Shown here: positions 1-4,984 of the stretch, piece after piece
Numbering within the stretch: the stretch's first letter is position 1
Layout of the letters: the number at the start of each line of letters is the position of its first letter
DNA from: an uncultured Bacilli bacterium
GTDB taxonomy: Bacteria; Bacillota_I; Bacilli_A; RF39; UBA660
Direction of reading: 5' to 3'
NCBI GenBank assembly: GCA_910586195.1
Contig: CAJUHO010000050.1
Span: 1 to 5,775 of the forward strand
Length of the DNA: 5,775 nt
The notes under the pieces: model-generated
What the model saw: the letters and a program-made list of their open reading frames with translations, nothing else
Told to the model about the DNA's origin: nothing
The model's database searches: none
Position numbers and translations under genes: made by a program

Positions 1-2
1 AT

Positions 3-674
3 GGGTTTACATTTGGAGATGAAGAGCTAAGTGGAATCTGGGTAGGAAAGTTTGAAACGAGTAGTTCAAATCCTTCTGCTACATATGGAGGAGGAAATGT
101 CCCAAACTTAGATGTGATGATAAAGCCAAATGTTACGAGTTGGAGAGGAATACAAGTAGCAACAATTGCAGAAGTAGGAAGAAATATCACAAAAAGTGGA
201 AATCGCTATGGATTTAGTAATACAAAATTTGATTCCCATGCGATGAAGAATAGTGAATGGGCACTAGCCTCATATCTTTCACAAAGTAAGTATGGAAAAT
301 TAGGAAATAGGAATTATAGTGGAGCGAATAAAGAGATATATCAAAATAAATCAGATAAGTTTATAACAGGTTGTAGCTATGGAAGTCCAAGTAATAGTAT
401 ACCAGAACATGGATGTCAATATAGTTATGATGTTTCTCTATCAGGAACAGGGGCGTCCACAACAGGAACGATATATGGGATTTATGATACGAGTGGAGGA
501 GCCTGGGAGTATATGATGGGAGATTATACAACGATGGTAACAGCACAATATCCGTGGATTGTGCGCAGTGGCGTCTATCATAATAATAGTATTACAGGTG
601 TTTTCTATTATCGCTACTCCAATGGTAGTGGCAGTAGTGATGGCTCGTTTCGCCTTGTGCTGAGTACGGCTTAA
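3..674 (+). CDS. Secreted/surface protein with FGE-like (C-type-lectin-fold) C-terminal module; 5'-truncated by window edge
   Basis: The reading frame is open from base 3 to the TAA at 672-674 (223 codons visible). The Met at 114 is internal: the same frame continues upstream without a stop and reads GFTFGDEELSGIWVGKFET, so the true start lies outside the window. The C-terminal half resembles the formylglycine-generating-enzyme/sulfatase-modifying fold: a GIYDTSGGAWEYMMGDY stretch matches the family's 'GN.WEW' signature, and W-I-V-R-S-G ... GSFRLVL matches its closing 'RGG ... GFR.V' motif. Two cysteines 14 residues apart (visible residues 124 and 138) and many Ser/Gly/Tyr/Asn residues suit an extracellular protein. 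From memory, AT-rich gut Firmicutes carry related proteins with a pilin-like N-terminus; that end is not visible here, so export is inferred. Catalytic FGE activity is unlikely on this evidence; a binding or display role is more plausible. The last ~120 bases differ in codon use from the rest (see the variable-region entry). Confidence 0.82.
   Translation, partial: GFTFGDEELSGIWVGKFETSSSNPSATYGGGNVPNLDVMIKPNVTSWRGIQVATIAEVGRNITKSGNRYGFSNTKFDSHAMKNSEWALASYLSQSKYGKLGNRNYSGANKEIYQNKSDKFITGCSYGSPSNSIPEHGCQYSYDVSLSGTGASTTGTIYGIYDTSGGAWEYMMGDYTTMVTAQYPWIVRSGVYHNNSITGVFYYRYSNGSGSSDGSFRLVLSTA
552..671 (+). other. Candidate variable region of a diversity-generating retroelement target (unproven)
   Basis: This 3' end of the coding region encodes W-I-V-R-S-G-V-Y-H-N-N, then T-G-V-F-Y-Y-R-Y, and ends G-S-F-R-L-V-L. 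The pattern matches the ligand-binding end of DGR-diversified C-type-lectin proteins (R-G-G, then A-G-V-F, then S-F-R-V-V-L). Positions expected to vary are filled by AGT, TAT, CAT, AAT, GAT, GGT and TAC, the codons that adenine-specific mutagenesis of AAT/AAC template codons would give. Gly codons switch from 20 GGA, 3 GGG, 1 GGT and no GGC upstream to 2 GGT plus 3 GGC here, and all three Arg codons are CGC. The boundary near 552 (ccgtggattgtgcgc) is my estimate. No template repeat or reverse transcriptase is in the window, so the call rests on protein pattern and base composition. Ordinary divergence or recombination between paralogues is the alternative. Confidence 0.45.
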
Positions 675-677
675 TCG

Positions 678-725
678 TTTTGATAAAATAAAAATTTTTA
701 ATATTTTCTTAAATTTTGATAAAAT
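678..725 (+). repeat. 12-bp direct repeat TTTTGATAAAAT (678-689 and 714-725)
   Basis: Two exact copies of TTTTGATAAAAT lie 36 bp apart, start to start, in the AT-rich gap between the left-edge gene and the kinase. The second copy abuts the first Spo0A-box match at 725. Both lie close behind the upstream gene's stop codon. No convincing GC-containing terminator hairpin is visible here, so where the upstream transcript ends is unclear. In DNA this AT-rich a 12-bp repeat may be chance, and no function is assigned. Confidence 0.4.
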
Positions 726-763
726 TCGTCATGTTTTCTCTTTTTTCGACAAACTTCGACAGT
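725..763 (+). promoter_or_regulatory. Three phased Spo0A-box matches upstream of the kinase gene
   Basis: The Spo0A box is TTTGTCGAA with core TGNCGAA; on this strand it reads TTCGNCA. Three matches occur: TTCGTCA at 725-731, TTCGACAAA at 745-753 (an exact reverse complement of the 9-mer consensus), and TTCGACAGT at 755-763 (exact 7-bp core). Start-to-start steps are 20 and 10 bp, so all three would face the same side of the helix. The two downstream boxes lie just upstream of the TATAAT at 773, roughly at -40 and -30 from the predicted transcription start. That placement is typical of direct Spo0A~P control. Activation or repression cannot be decided from sequence alone, but the poor conventional -35 favours activation. 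Confidence 0.8.
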
Positions 764-778
764 TGTATTTTCTATAAT
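746..778 (+). promoter_or_regulatory. Predicted kinase promoter: perfect -10 TATAAT with long-spaced -35-like element
   Basis: The -10 is TATAAT at 773-778. At the usual 17-bp spacing no -35 is present (caaact). A good -35-like hexamer, TCGACA (746-751, 5 of 6 to TTGACA), lies 21 bp upstream of the -10, inside the perfect 0A box. The Bacillus subtilis spoIIG promoter has a similar over-long spacer and depends on Spo0A~P to recruit sigma-A polymerase, so the same mechanism is inferred. Transcription would begin near 785, giving a leader of under 20 nt before the start codon. Confidence 0.65.
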
Positions 779-789
779 AAAGGCAGAAA

Positions 790-795
790 GAAGGA
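790..795 (+). promoter_or_regulatory. Ribosome binding site that decides the kinase start (ATG 802 over ATG 796)
   Basis: The Shine-Dalgarno sequence gaagga at 790-795 directly abuts the ATG at 796, leaving no spacer. It is 6 nt from the in-frame ATG at 802, an efficient distance. The start at 802 is therefore preferred. Confidence 0.7.
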
Positions 796-801
796 ATGAG
801 T

Positions 802-2046
802 ATGTCAATTATTTTAGAAACTATTATTGTAAACACTATTTTTTTATTATTTCCATTAGCAATTTATTTAGTTTATATTGCTTATATTAGAAATATGGAC
901 TTAGAAGAGAAAACAATATTTTTTGATTTAGCAATTTTTTCATCTATTTATTTTATTATTCGATATGGAGTTGATTTTGATTACATTATTCCATTAGTAT
1001 TATTGAATATTCCACTATTGATTTGTTATTTAAAGAAAAATAATTTATCTGCTGTTATCTTATCATTTATTTGTGTCATATATTGTCATAATATGTTGGG
1101 AATTTCTCATATAATATTGCTTTTAGAATACTTTGTTTATTTTATTGTTTATAACTTTATTATTCATAGGCATTTAACGCCCCCATATATTATTAGTTAT
1201 TTTGTACTAATTAAAGCATTTGTTATTTCATTAGAAGTAAATATTTTTATTAAGCCAACAGTAAATCCTGTTCATAATGCTATTTATGTATTTGCTATTC
1301 TTTTGATATTTACGATGATTTCTTATTTAATCCTTTATTTTTTGCAAAAAGGAGAAGAAATTATGGATTTAAATGCTACCATAAATGAATTAGAAAAAGA
1401 AAAACGAGTTCGTGCTTCTTTATTTAAAATTACGCATGAAATAAAAAATCCTATTGCAGTATGTAAAGGATATTTAGATATGATGGATTATAATGACGGT
1501 GAAACCGTAAGAAGATATACAAAGATTGTGAAGGATGAAATTGGAAGGACTCTTATTTTGATGGATGATTTCTTATCTTGTACAAAGGTAAAAATTGAAA
1601 AAGAAGAAGTGGATTTATATTTATTATTAGAAGAAATTGGAGATGCTTTGCAACCGTTATTTCGAAAAAATAAAATTGCTACTTGTATTGAGGTTCCTGA
1701 TGAAGAACTATATGTAATGTTAGATTATAATCGAATGAAACAAGTAATTGTAAATGTTTTAAAAAATGCTATAGAAGCGAAAAAAAATGAGGGTAAGAAT
1801 AAGATATGGATTGAGATAGAAGAAGAAAAGGAAAAAGTAGTGATTTTTATCAGAGATAATGGTATAGGAATGGACTCTAATACTTTAAAAAAGGTAGATG
1901 AGATGTTTTATACAACAAAAGAAAAGGGAACAGGTCTTGGTGTTAGTCTTTCTAAAGAAATTGTAGAACTTCATGGGGGTGCTATGAAATATTATTCAAC
2001 ACTAGGGAAGGGAACTACAGTTGCCATTAGTTTGCCACTTGCTTAG
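802..2046 (+). CDS. Membrane sensor histidine kinase, sporulation-kinase type (KinB-like)
   Basis: A 414-aa protein. The first ~182 residues are very hydrophobic and form about six or seven membrane segments (near 5-28, 40-55, 61-77, 82-120, 128-148 and 160-182) with no sizeable extracellular sensor domain. A short coiled linker follows, then a HisKA domain with H-box T-H-E-I-K-N-P (phospho-accepting His212). The HATPase domain has an N-box N-V-L-K-N-A (key Asn322), G1 box D-N-G-I-G-M (from Asp352), F-box MFYTTKEKG and G2 box G-T-G-L-G (376-380). All catalytic boxes are intact. HEIKNP with FYTTKEKGTGLG is typical of the Bacillus sporulation kinases, and length and multi-span N-terminus match KinB (about 428 aa). 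It should autophosphorylate at the membrane and feed phosphate to Spo0F or directly to Spo0A; neither partner is in the window. Three Spo0A-box matches precede it, implying feedback. No response regulator gene is adjacent (an orphan kinase), as is usual for sporulation kinases. The signal sensed is unknown. Confidence 0.93.
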   Translation: MSIILETIIVNTIFLLFPLAIYLVYIAYIRNMDLEEKTIFFDLAIFSSIYFIIRYGVDFDYIIPLVLLNIPLLICYLKKNNLSAVILSFICVIYCHNMLGISHIILLLEYFVYFIVYNFIIHRHLTPPYIISYFVLIKAFVISLEVNIFIKPTVNPVHNAIYVFAILLIFTMISYLILYFLQKGEEIMDLNATINELEKEKRVRASLFKITHEIKNPIAVCKGYLDMMDYNDGETVRRYTKIVKDEIGRTLILMDDFLSCTKVKIEKEEVDLYLLLEEIGDALQPLFRKNKIATCIEVPDEELYVMLDYNRMKQVIVNVLKNAIEAKKNEGKNKIWIEIEEEKEKVVIFIRDNGIGMDSNTLKKVDEMFYTTKEKGTGLGVSLSKEIVELHGGAMKYYSTLGKGTTVAISLPLA

Positions 2047-2089
2047 ATATAAAAAGAATCGAACCTTGAAAGTTGAATGCTTTCTAATT

Positions 2090-2136
2090 AGAGGGTTGTA
2101 ACCTGAAATTGACAGGAGACAATCCTTTTATTTTTT
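2090..2136 (+). terminator. Intrinsic terminator of the kinase gene
   Basis: An outer 10-bp stem (agagggttgt 2090-2099 with acaatccttt 2119-2128, two G-T pairs) and an inner 4-bp stem (CCTG 2102-2105 with CAGG 2113-2116) are separated by a 2x2 internal loop. The T-rich run ttatttttt follows at 2128-2136. It lies 44 bp after the kinase stop codon and acts on the + strand; the minus strand has no T-run after the hairpin. Confidence 0.8.
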
Positions 2137-2171
2137 CCTTAATTCTATCATAATTGTAGTAATTTATATAG

Positions 2172-2318
2172 TCAGTCATCTATGCTATTTCCTTTTCTAG
2201 ACATACTTTGTTTAATATTTTTACTCATTAATCGTTGTTGATAGTGTTTTTCTCTATGAAGATTGAATCCTATGACATCTGTATACCATTTCTTATTTTT
2301 GTATCCTAATTTACTCAT
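2172..2318 (-). CDS. Possible small basic protein, 48 aa, unknown function
   Basis: On the minus strand an ATG at 2318 opens a 48-codon frame ending in TGA (2174-2172). It begins MSKLGYKNKKWYTDVIGFNL and ends KGNSIDD, is rich in Lys/Arg, and has no membrane segment or cysteine. A Shine-Dalgarno match GAGGT lies 6 nt upstream, well placed, but it sits in the 3' arm of the 2323-2358 hairpin, so expression would need read-through and opening of that hairpin. It follows the coat-like gene in the same direction and could be a second, attenuated cistron. I recognise no family. The composition looks more protein-like than a random AT-rich frame (Trp, Gly and His dispersed, few Ile/Leu runs). It may instead be a non-coding spacer or a remnant of a longer gene. 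Confidence 0.4.
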   Translation of the reverse strand: MSKLGYKNKKWYTDVIGFNLHREKHYQQRLMSKNIKQSMSRKGNSIDD

Positions 2319-2320
2319 AT

Positions 2321-2358
2321 AAAAACCTCGTTTCTATTTTGTTCAAGAAACGAGGTTT
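2321..2358 (-). terminator. Strong intrinsic terminator of the coat-like gene (minus strand)
   Basis: A perfect 13-bp stem AAACCTCGTTTCT (2323-2335) with its complement at 2346-2358 closes a 10-nt loop. Read on the minus strand the stem's own TTT and two further T (2325-2321) form a five-T run, then ATATG. It starts 33 bp after the stop of the gene at 2392-2655. On the + strand only TTT then AATC follows, so it is mainly a minus-strand terminator. A weaker hairpin (AAATCT 2369-2374 with AGATTT 2382-2387) lies between it and the stop codon. Confidence 0.8.
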
Positions 2359-2391
2359 AATCAATAAGAAATCTTTTTTTGAGATTTAATA

Positions 2392-2655
2392 TTATGAATA
2401 GTAAATAGGGTACGGTTGTGGTTGCATTCCACCATAATAGGGTGGATAGTAGTATGGTGGATATGGATAGAATACTTGCCCATTTTGATTATTGTTGGCA
2501 ATACCATATCCTAATGCAGTACCAGCCACCCCGCCAACTATAAAGGGTAGGATAAAACGATCATCATTGCCACTTTGTGCGGTTGGGTACATAGAAGATG
2601 AATTTTCATACATATAGTTGGTATTATCTGGTGCAACATAATTATTATGATACAT
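2392..2655 (-). CDS. Small Tyr/Pro/Gly/Asn-rich protein, probable spore coat or spore-surface protein
   Basis: An 87-aa protein starting at the ATG at 2655. The N-terminal third is polar and rich in Tyr, Asn and Ser. A central hydrophobic, glycine-containing stretch (R-F-I-L-P-F-I-V-G-G-V-A-G-T-A-L-G-Y-G, about residues 34-52) could be a single membrane segment or an aggregating core. The tail is a run of Tyr/Pro/Gly (Y-P-Y-P-P-Y-Y-Y-P-P-Y-Y-G-G) ending P-I-Y-Y-S. Small proteins with a hydrophobic Gly-rich core and a YP-rich tail are common in spore-forming Firmicutes and are often associated with the spore coat, where tyrosines can be cross-linked. That is a compositional argument; no defined family motif is seen. 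It is convergent to the kinase and divergent from the 708-aa gene, so it forms its own transcription unit, with a possible mother-cell-type -10 upstream. Adhesive or cell-wall proteins can have similar composition. Confidence 0.72.
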   Translation of the reverse strand: MYHNNYVAPDNTNYMYENSSSMYPTAQSGNDDRFILPFIVGGVAGTALGYGIANNNQNGQVFYPYPPYYYPPYYGGMQPQPYPIYYS

Positions 2656-2663
2656 AACATACA

Positions 2664-2670
2664 CTCCTTT
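2664..2670 (-). promoter_or_regulatory. Ribosome binding site fixing the coat-like gene start at ATG 2655
   Basis: On the minus strand AAAGGAG (2670-2664) is a near-perfect Shine-Dalgarno sequence 8 nt upstream of ATG 2655. The longer frame would start with a GTG whose first base (2664) is part of the Shine-Dalgarno itself, which is not workable. Confidence 0.85.
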
Positions 2671-2676
2671 AATAGT

Positions 2677-2684
2677 ATTTTATG
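2677..2684 (-). promoter_or_regulatory. Possible mother-cell sigma (E/K) -10 element
   Basis: The minus strand reads CATAAAATA from 2684, fitting the CATANNNTA -10 pattern of sigma-K promoters and close to that of sigma-E. It would start transcription near the ribosome site at 2670, giving a very short leader. The upstream GCAC about 14 bp away is only a loose -35 match, and such motifs are frequent in AT-rich DNA, so this is tentative. Confidence 0.3.
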
Positions 2685-2738
2685 AATAGATAGAAAAAGT
2701 GCTAGTATTAATTATGAAAGAAATAAAATTTTTAAAAA

Positions 2739-2767
2739 TTTACATTCAATAGTATGTATGATATAAT
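2739..2767 (+). promoter_or_regulatory. Near-consensus sigma-A promoter with extended -10
   Basis: The -35 is TTTACA (2739-2744), the spacer is exactly 17 bp, and the -10 is TATAAT (2762-2767) preceded by TGA (2759-2761), an extended -10. The AT-rich palindrome AAATTTTTAAAAATTT (2726-2741) abuts and overlaps the -35 and could act as an UP element. Transcription would start near 2774, about 36 nt before the start codon of the 708-aa gene. This predicts strong vegetative expression. Confidence 0.85.
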
Positions 2768-2809
2768 ATGCACCTAGGAATATATAGACTGTAAAAAGAG
2801 GGGGATATT

Positions 2810-4936
2810 ATGTTGGAAAATAATGGTTTTATGGAACAGAAAGATATGGATGATATAGAAAAAGATATTAATCTCCAAGAAAAATATTATAAAATATTAG
2901 ATAAATTAATAGATGCTTTTGTAGCTTTGCGTTATGAGAGAAATAGGGATTACCTTACTTTTTTTTCTAATAATCAAATTCATAGTGAGATCTTATCTGC
3001 TTTTTCTAAAATAGGAAATCTTCCAAGGGATTATGTCTTAGAACAATTGGCAAAGCGGATAACGACATCTATAAATTGCGATGACAAAAGAGAGTGGTAT
3101 TTGCAGCAATTGACATGTTTTTATCATTTGTATCAAGAAAGTCACTATTTGGAGCAAGCGATAACAACACCATTTTATAACGAAATTTTAAATAGACAAC
3201 GTTCTATTTTCTTCCAAAAAGAAAAACATCAAATGCTTTCAGACTTAAAAGAAAAATTATCATTATCACAAAAGAAAGAACAGCAAGTTATAAAAGGACT
3301 TCAACTAAAGAGTATGAGAGAGTTATTTAAAAAACAGGATTATGAGAAAATAGGATTTTCAAAAGAAGAGATAGAAGTAAAATTGAAAGAAGTACATTCC
3401 GATTTAAAAGAAATGAAGTATTTTAAAAAAAGAAGGGTGCTGACTGATAAAGAATTTATATCATTAGATACCCTGTTTTTATCAGGACAACTAGATAAAG
3501 AAGCTTTGCAAGCTTACACAAATTATGACTTAAAAACTATAAAAATAATTGTGAATCATTATTATAGAGCGATACTTCCAGATTTAAATAAAATTACAAT
3601 TTCACCAGATAAGATAACGAGGGAAAATATTTCTTATCATTATAATCATTTATTAATTGTAAATTCTAAACAATATAGAGAAAATAAAGAAAAGATAGAA
3701 GCTTTAATAGATGAGGGTAAATTAGATAAAGAGCTGCTCGATAGTGAAGAAAATAAAGAGATATTAAAACTTTTACCTTTTGTTAATATTTTAGAGGGGT
3801 TTGATACTAACACATTTTTGTCTATCATAAAAAATAGCAAAGTAGTCATGGCGAAAATAAGAGATAATGATATATATTTTGACGGAAGTATGAATAAAAT
3901 TTTACAGCATTTTTATCAGATTCTTAGCCTTTCGCTTGTTTATGATAAAGTAGATGAATTAACAACAGCATCTCTTGGTTTTGATATTATCCAGAAGATT
4001 TTAAATGGTAATGGGAATCCTTTAGTAAGTAAAAATGTTCTTGATTATATTGAAATTTATAAACAAATGTTACTTAAGAGGGAAGGAAAAATCCCACCTA
4101 TTTGTGGACAGTATCAAGATTACACCTATGAAAGTGGCTTAAGTGCTGATTCTATGCGCCTATTAATTGGACTAAATAGTATTAATAGTTGTTTAGGTCC
4201 TAAAGCACCAGGTAGGAATGCTTTTTATAAATGTTTAGCGGAAGCTGATGCTGATGTATTAATAATCAAAAGTGGGGATGGTGAGTTGGTTGCTAGAAGT
4301 TTAATATTTCGAAAAGGAAACTTTGTGATTATGACACCATTTCAGGGACAAAAAGGTATTCAAAGACAATTTTATCGTCCTGAATTTTTGTCCAAAATTT
4401 CTTCAGAATTGCTAGAAAAATCTACTATGGCAGGAGATTGCTTGGATTATGTACTGTTGACTAATGATCTAGATTTTAGTATGTCACTTTATCCGCTTCT
4501 TGAAAATGATGCTTTTGTTTTAGGATTTCCTTATTGTGATTTATATGAAGAAGCTTATTTAATTGGAAGTAGAAAAGATACTTTTCAATTGCAAGAAAAC
4601 GAAGAGACCAAAACTTATTTGCAAGCAAGAGAGAGGGTCCTTTATAAAAAAGAAGGTTTTGAAGATGAAATTAGAAGAATAGATGCAATGAAAATTTTTA
4701 TGGCAGATGATAGTAGCATAAAGGAGATGTCCTTTTCTAATTTTGATGATTATTGTGAAGCATATGTAGGGCAAGATTGGTATTTAGCAGTTACAAAAAA
4801 TCAGACTGTAAAATTAGAAACACTTCCTGTATTAGATAAAAGGCAGCAATTAGAGATTGAAATGCTTAGAGAAAATTTGAAGGTAATACATGATAATACT
4901 ACTGAGATGACTAATTTTGTAAAAGTAAAAAAATAA
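2810..4936 (+). CDS. Large uncharacterised cytoplasmic protein (708 aa)
   Basis: ATG 2810 has a strong ribosome site (AGAGGGGG, ending 5 nt upstream). I do not recognise the family. No signal peptide or membrane segment is visible. The first ~215 residues are charged and helix-rich, with a likely coiled coil around 130-210 (many Lys/Glu/Gln). A short motif occurs twice, G-Q-L-D-K-E at 226-231 and G-K-L-D-K-E at 303-308, each after a hydrophobic helix, hinting at helical repeats. The region from about 430 to 510 is less helical and looks like a compact alpha/beta domain: Cys432, then N-S-C-L-G-P with Cys461, then F-Y-K-C, then G-D-G-E-L-V-A-R-S (Arg496), then F-R-K-G-N-F-V-I-M. From memory, a C..., R-S/A..., F-R-x-G-N arrangement recurs in large uncharacterised proteins of AT-rich Firmicutes and loosely recalls PcfJ-like phage/plasmid proteins; I cannot verify this. 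The C-terminus is acidic, then Lys-rich. A near-consensus promoter precedes it and the pseudouridine synthase follows after 48 bp with no terminator, so co-transcription is likely. Confidence 0.88.
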   Translation: MLENNGFMEQKDMDDIEKDINLQEKYYKILDKLIDAFVALRYERNRDYLTFFSNNQIHSEILSAFSKIGNLPRDYVLEQLAKRITTSINCDDKREWYLQQLTCFYHLYQESHYLEQAITTPFYNEILNRQRSIFFQKEKHQMLSDLKEKLSLSQKKEQQVIKGLQLKSMRELFKKQDYEKIGFSKEEIEVKLKEVHSDLKEMKYFKKRRVLTDKEFISLDTLFLSGQLDKEALQAYTNYDLKTIKIIVNHYYRAILPDLNKITISPDKITRENISYHYNHLLIVNSKQYRENKEKIEALIDEGKLDKELLDSEENKEILKLLPFVNILEGFDTNTFLSIIKNSKVVMAKIRDNDIYFDGSMNKILQHFYQILSLSLVYDKVDELTTASLGFDIIQKILNGNGNPLVSKNVLDYIEIYKQMLLKREGKIPPICGQYQDYTYESGLSADSMRLLIGLNSINSCLGPKAPGRNAFYKCLAEADADVLIIKSGDGELVARSLIFRKGNFVIMTPFQGQKGIQRQFYRPEFLSKISSELLEKSTMAGDCLDYVLLTNDLDFSMSLYPLLENDAFVLGFPYCDLYEEAYLIGSRKDTFQLQENEETKTYLQARERVLYKKEGFEDEIRRIDAMKIFMADDSSIKEMSFSNFDDYCEAYVGQDWYLAVTKNQTVKLETLPVLDKRQQLEIEMLRENLKVIHDNTTEMTNFVKVKK

Positions 4937-4971
4937 TTTTCATTTAGAAGAATATTAGGTAAAATAATAAT

Positions 4972-4976
4972 AGGAG
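4972..4976 (+). promoter_or_regulatory. Ribosome binding site of the pseudouridine synthase gene
   Basis: AGGAG lies 8 nt before ATG 4985. The 48-bp gap to the preceding stop contains no terminator hairpin; taaaat (4960-4965) is a weak -10-like match without a clear -35, so read-through from the upstream promoter is the simpler model. Confidence 0.7.
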
Positions 4977-4984
4977 TTGATAAT

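Noticed and set aside
361..546. Minus-strand 61-aa frame inside the left-edge gene
   Set aside because: Antisense shadow of a clear coding region, with low-complexity Leu/Tyr/Ser composition and no recognisable domain.
114..674. Left-edge gene starting at the internal ATG at 114
   Set aside because: The frame is open to base 3 with family-like sequence (GIWVGKFET) upstream, and no good ribosome site precedes 114.
796..801. Kinase start at ATG 796
   Set aside because: The ribosome site abuts it with no spacer; ATG 802 is 6 nt away from it and preferred.
2110..2115. TTGACA-like -35 at 2110-2115 (tgacag, preceded by t)
   Set aside because: It is the loop and inner stem of the kinase terminator and has no matching -10 downstream.
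2047..2171. tRNA, riboswitch or other structured RNA after the kinase
   Set aside because: Only the terminator hairpin is seen; no cloverleaf, CCA end or known aptamer core was recognised.
2655..2664. GTG start at 2664 for the coat-like gene
   Set aside because: The GTG overlaps the Shine-Dalgarno sequence; ATG 2655 has ideal spacing.
3646..3849. Minus-strand 67-aa frame
   Set aside because: Antisense of the 708-aa gene; Ser/Leu/Phe-rich composition typical of reverse reading of Lys/Glu-rich AT-rich genes.
4559..4774. Minus-strand 71-aa frame
   Set aside because: Antisense shadow within the 708-aa gene, with no family motif.
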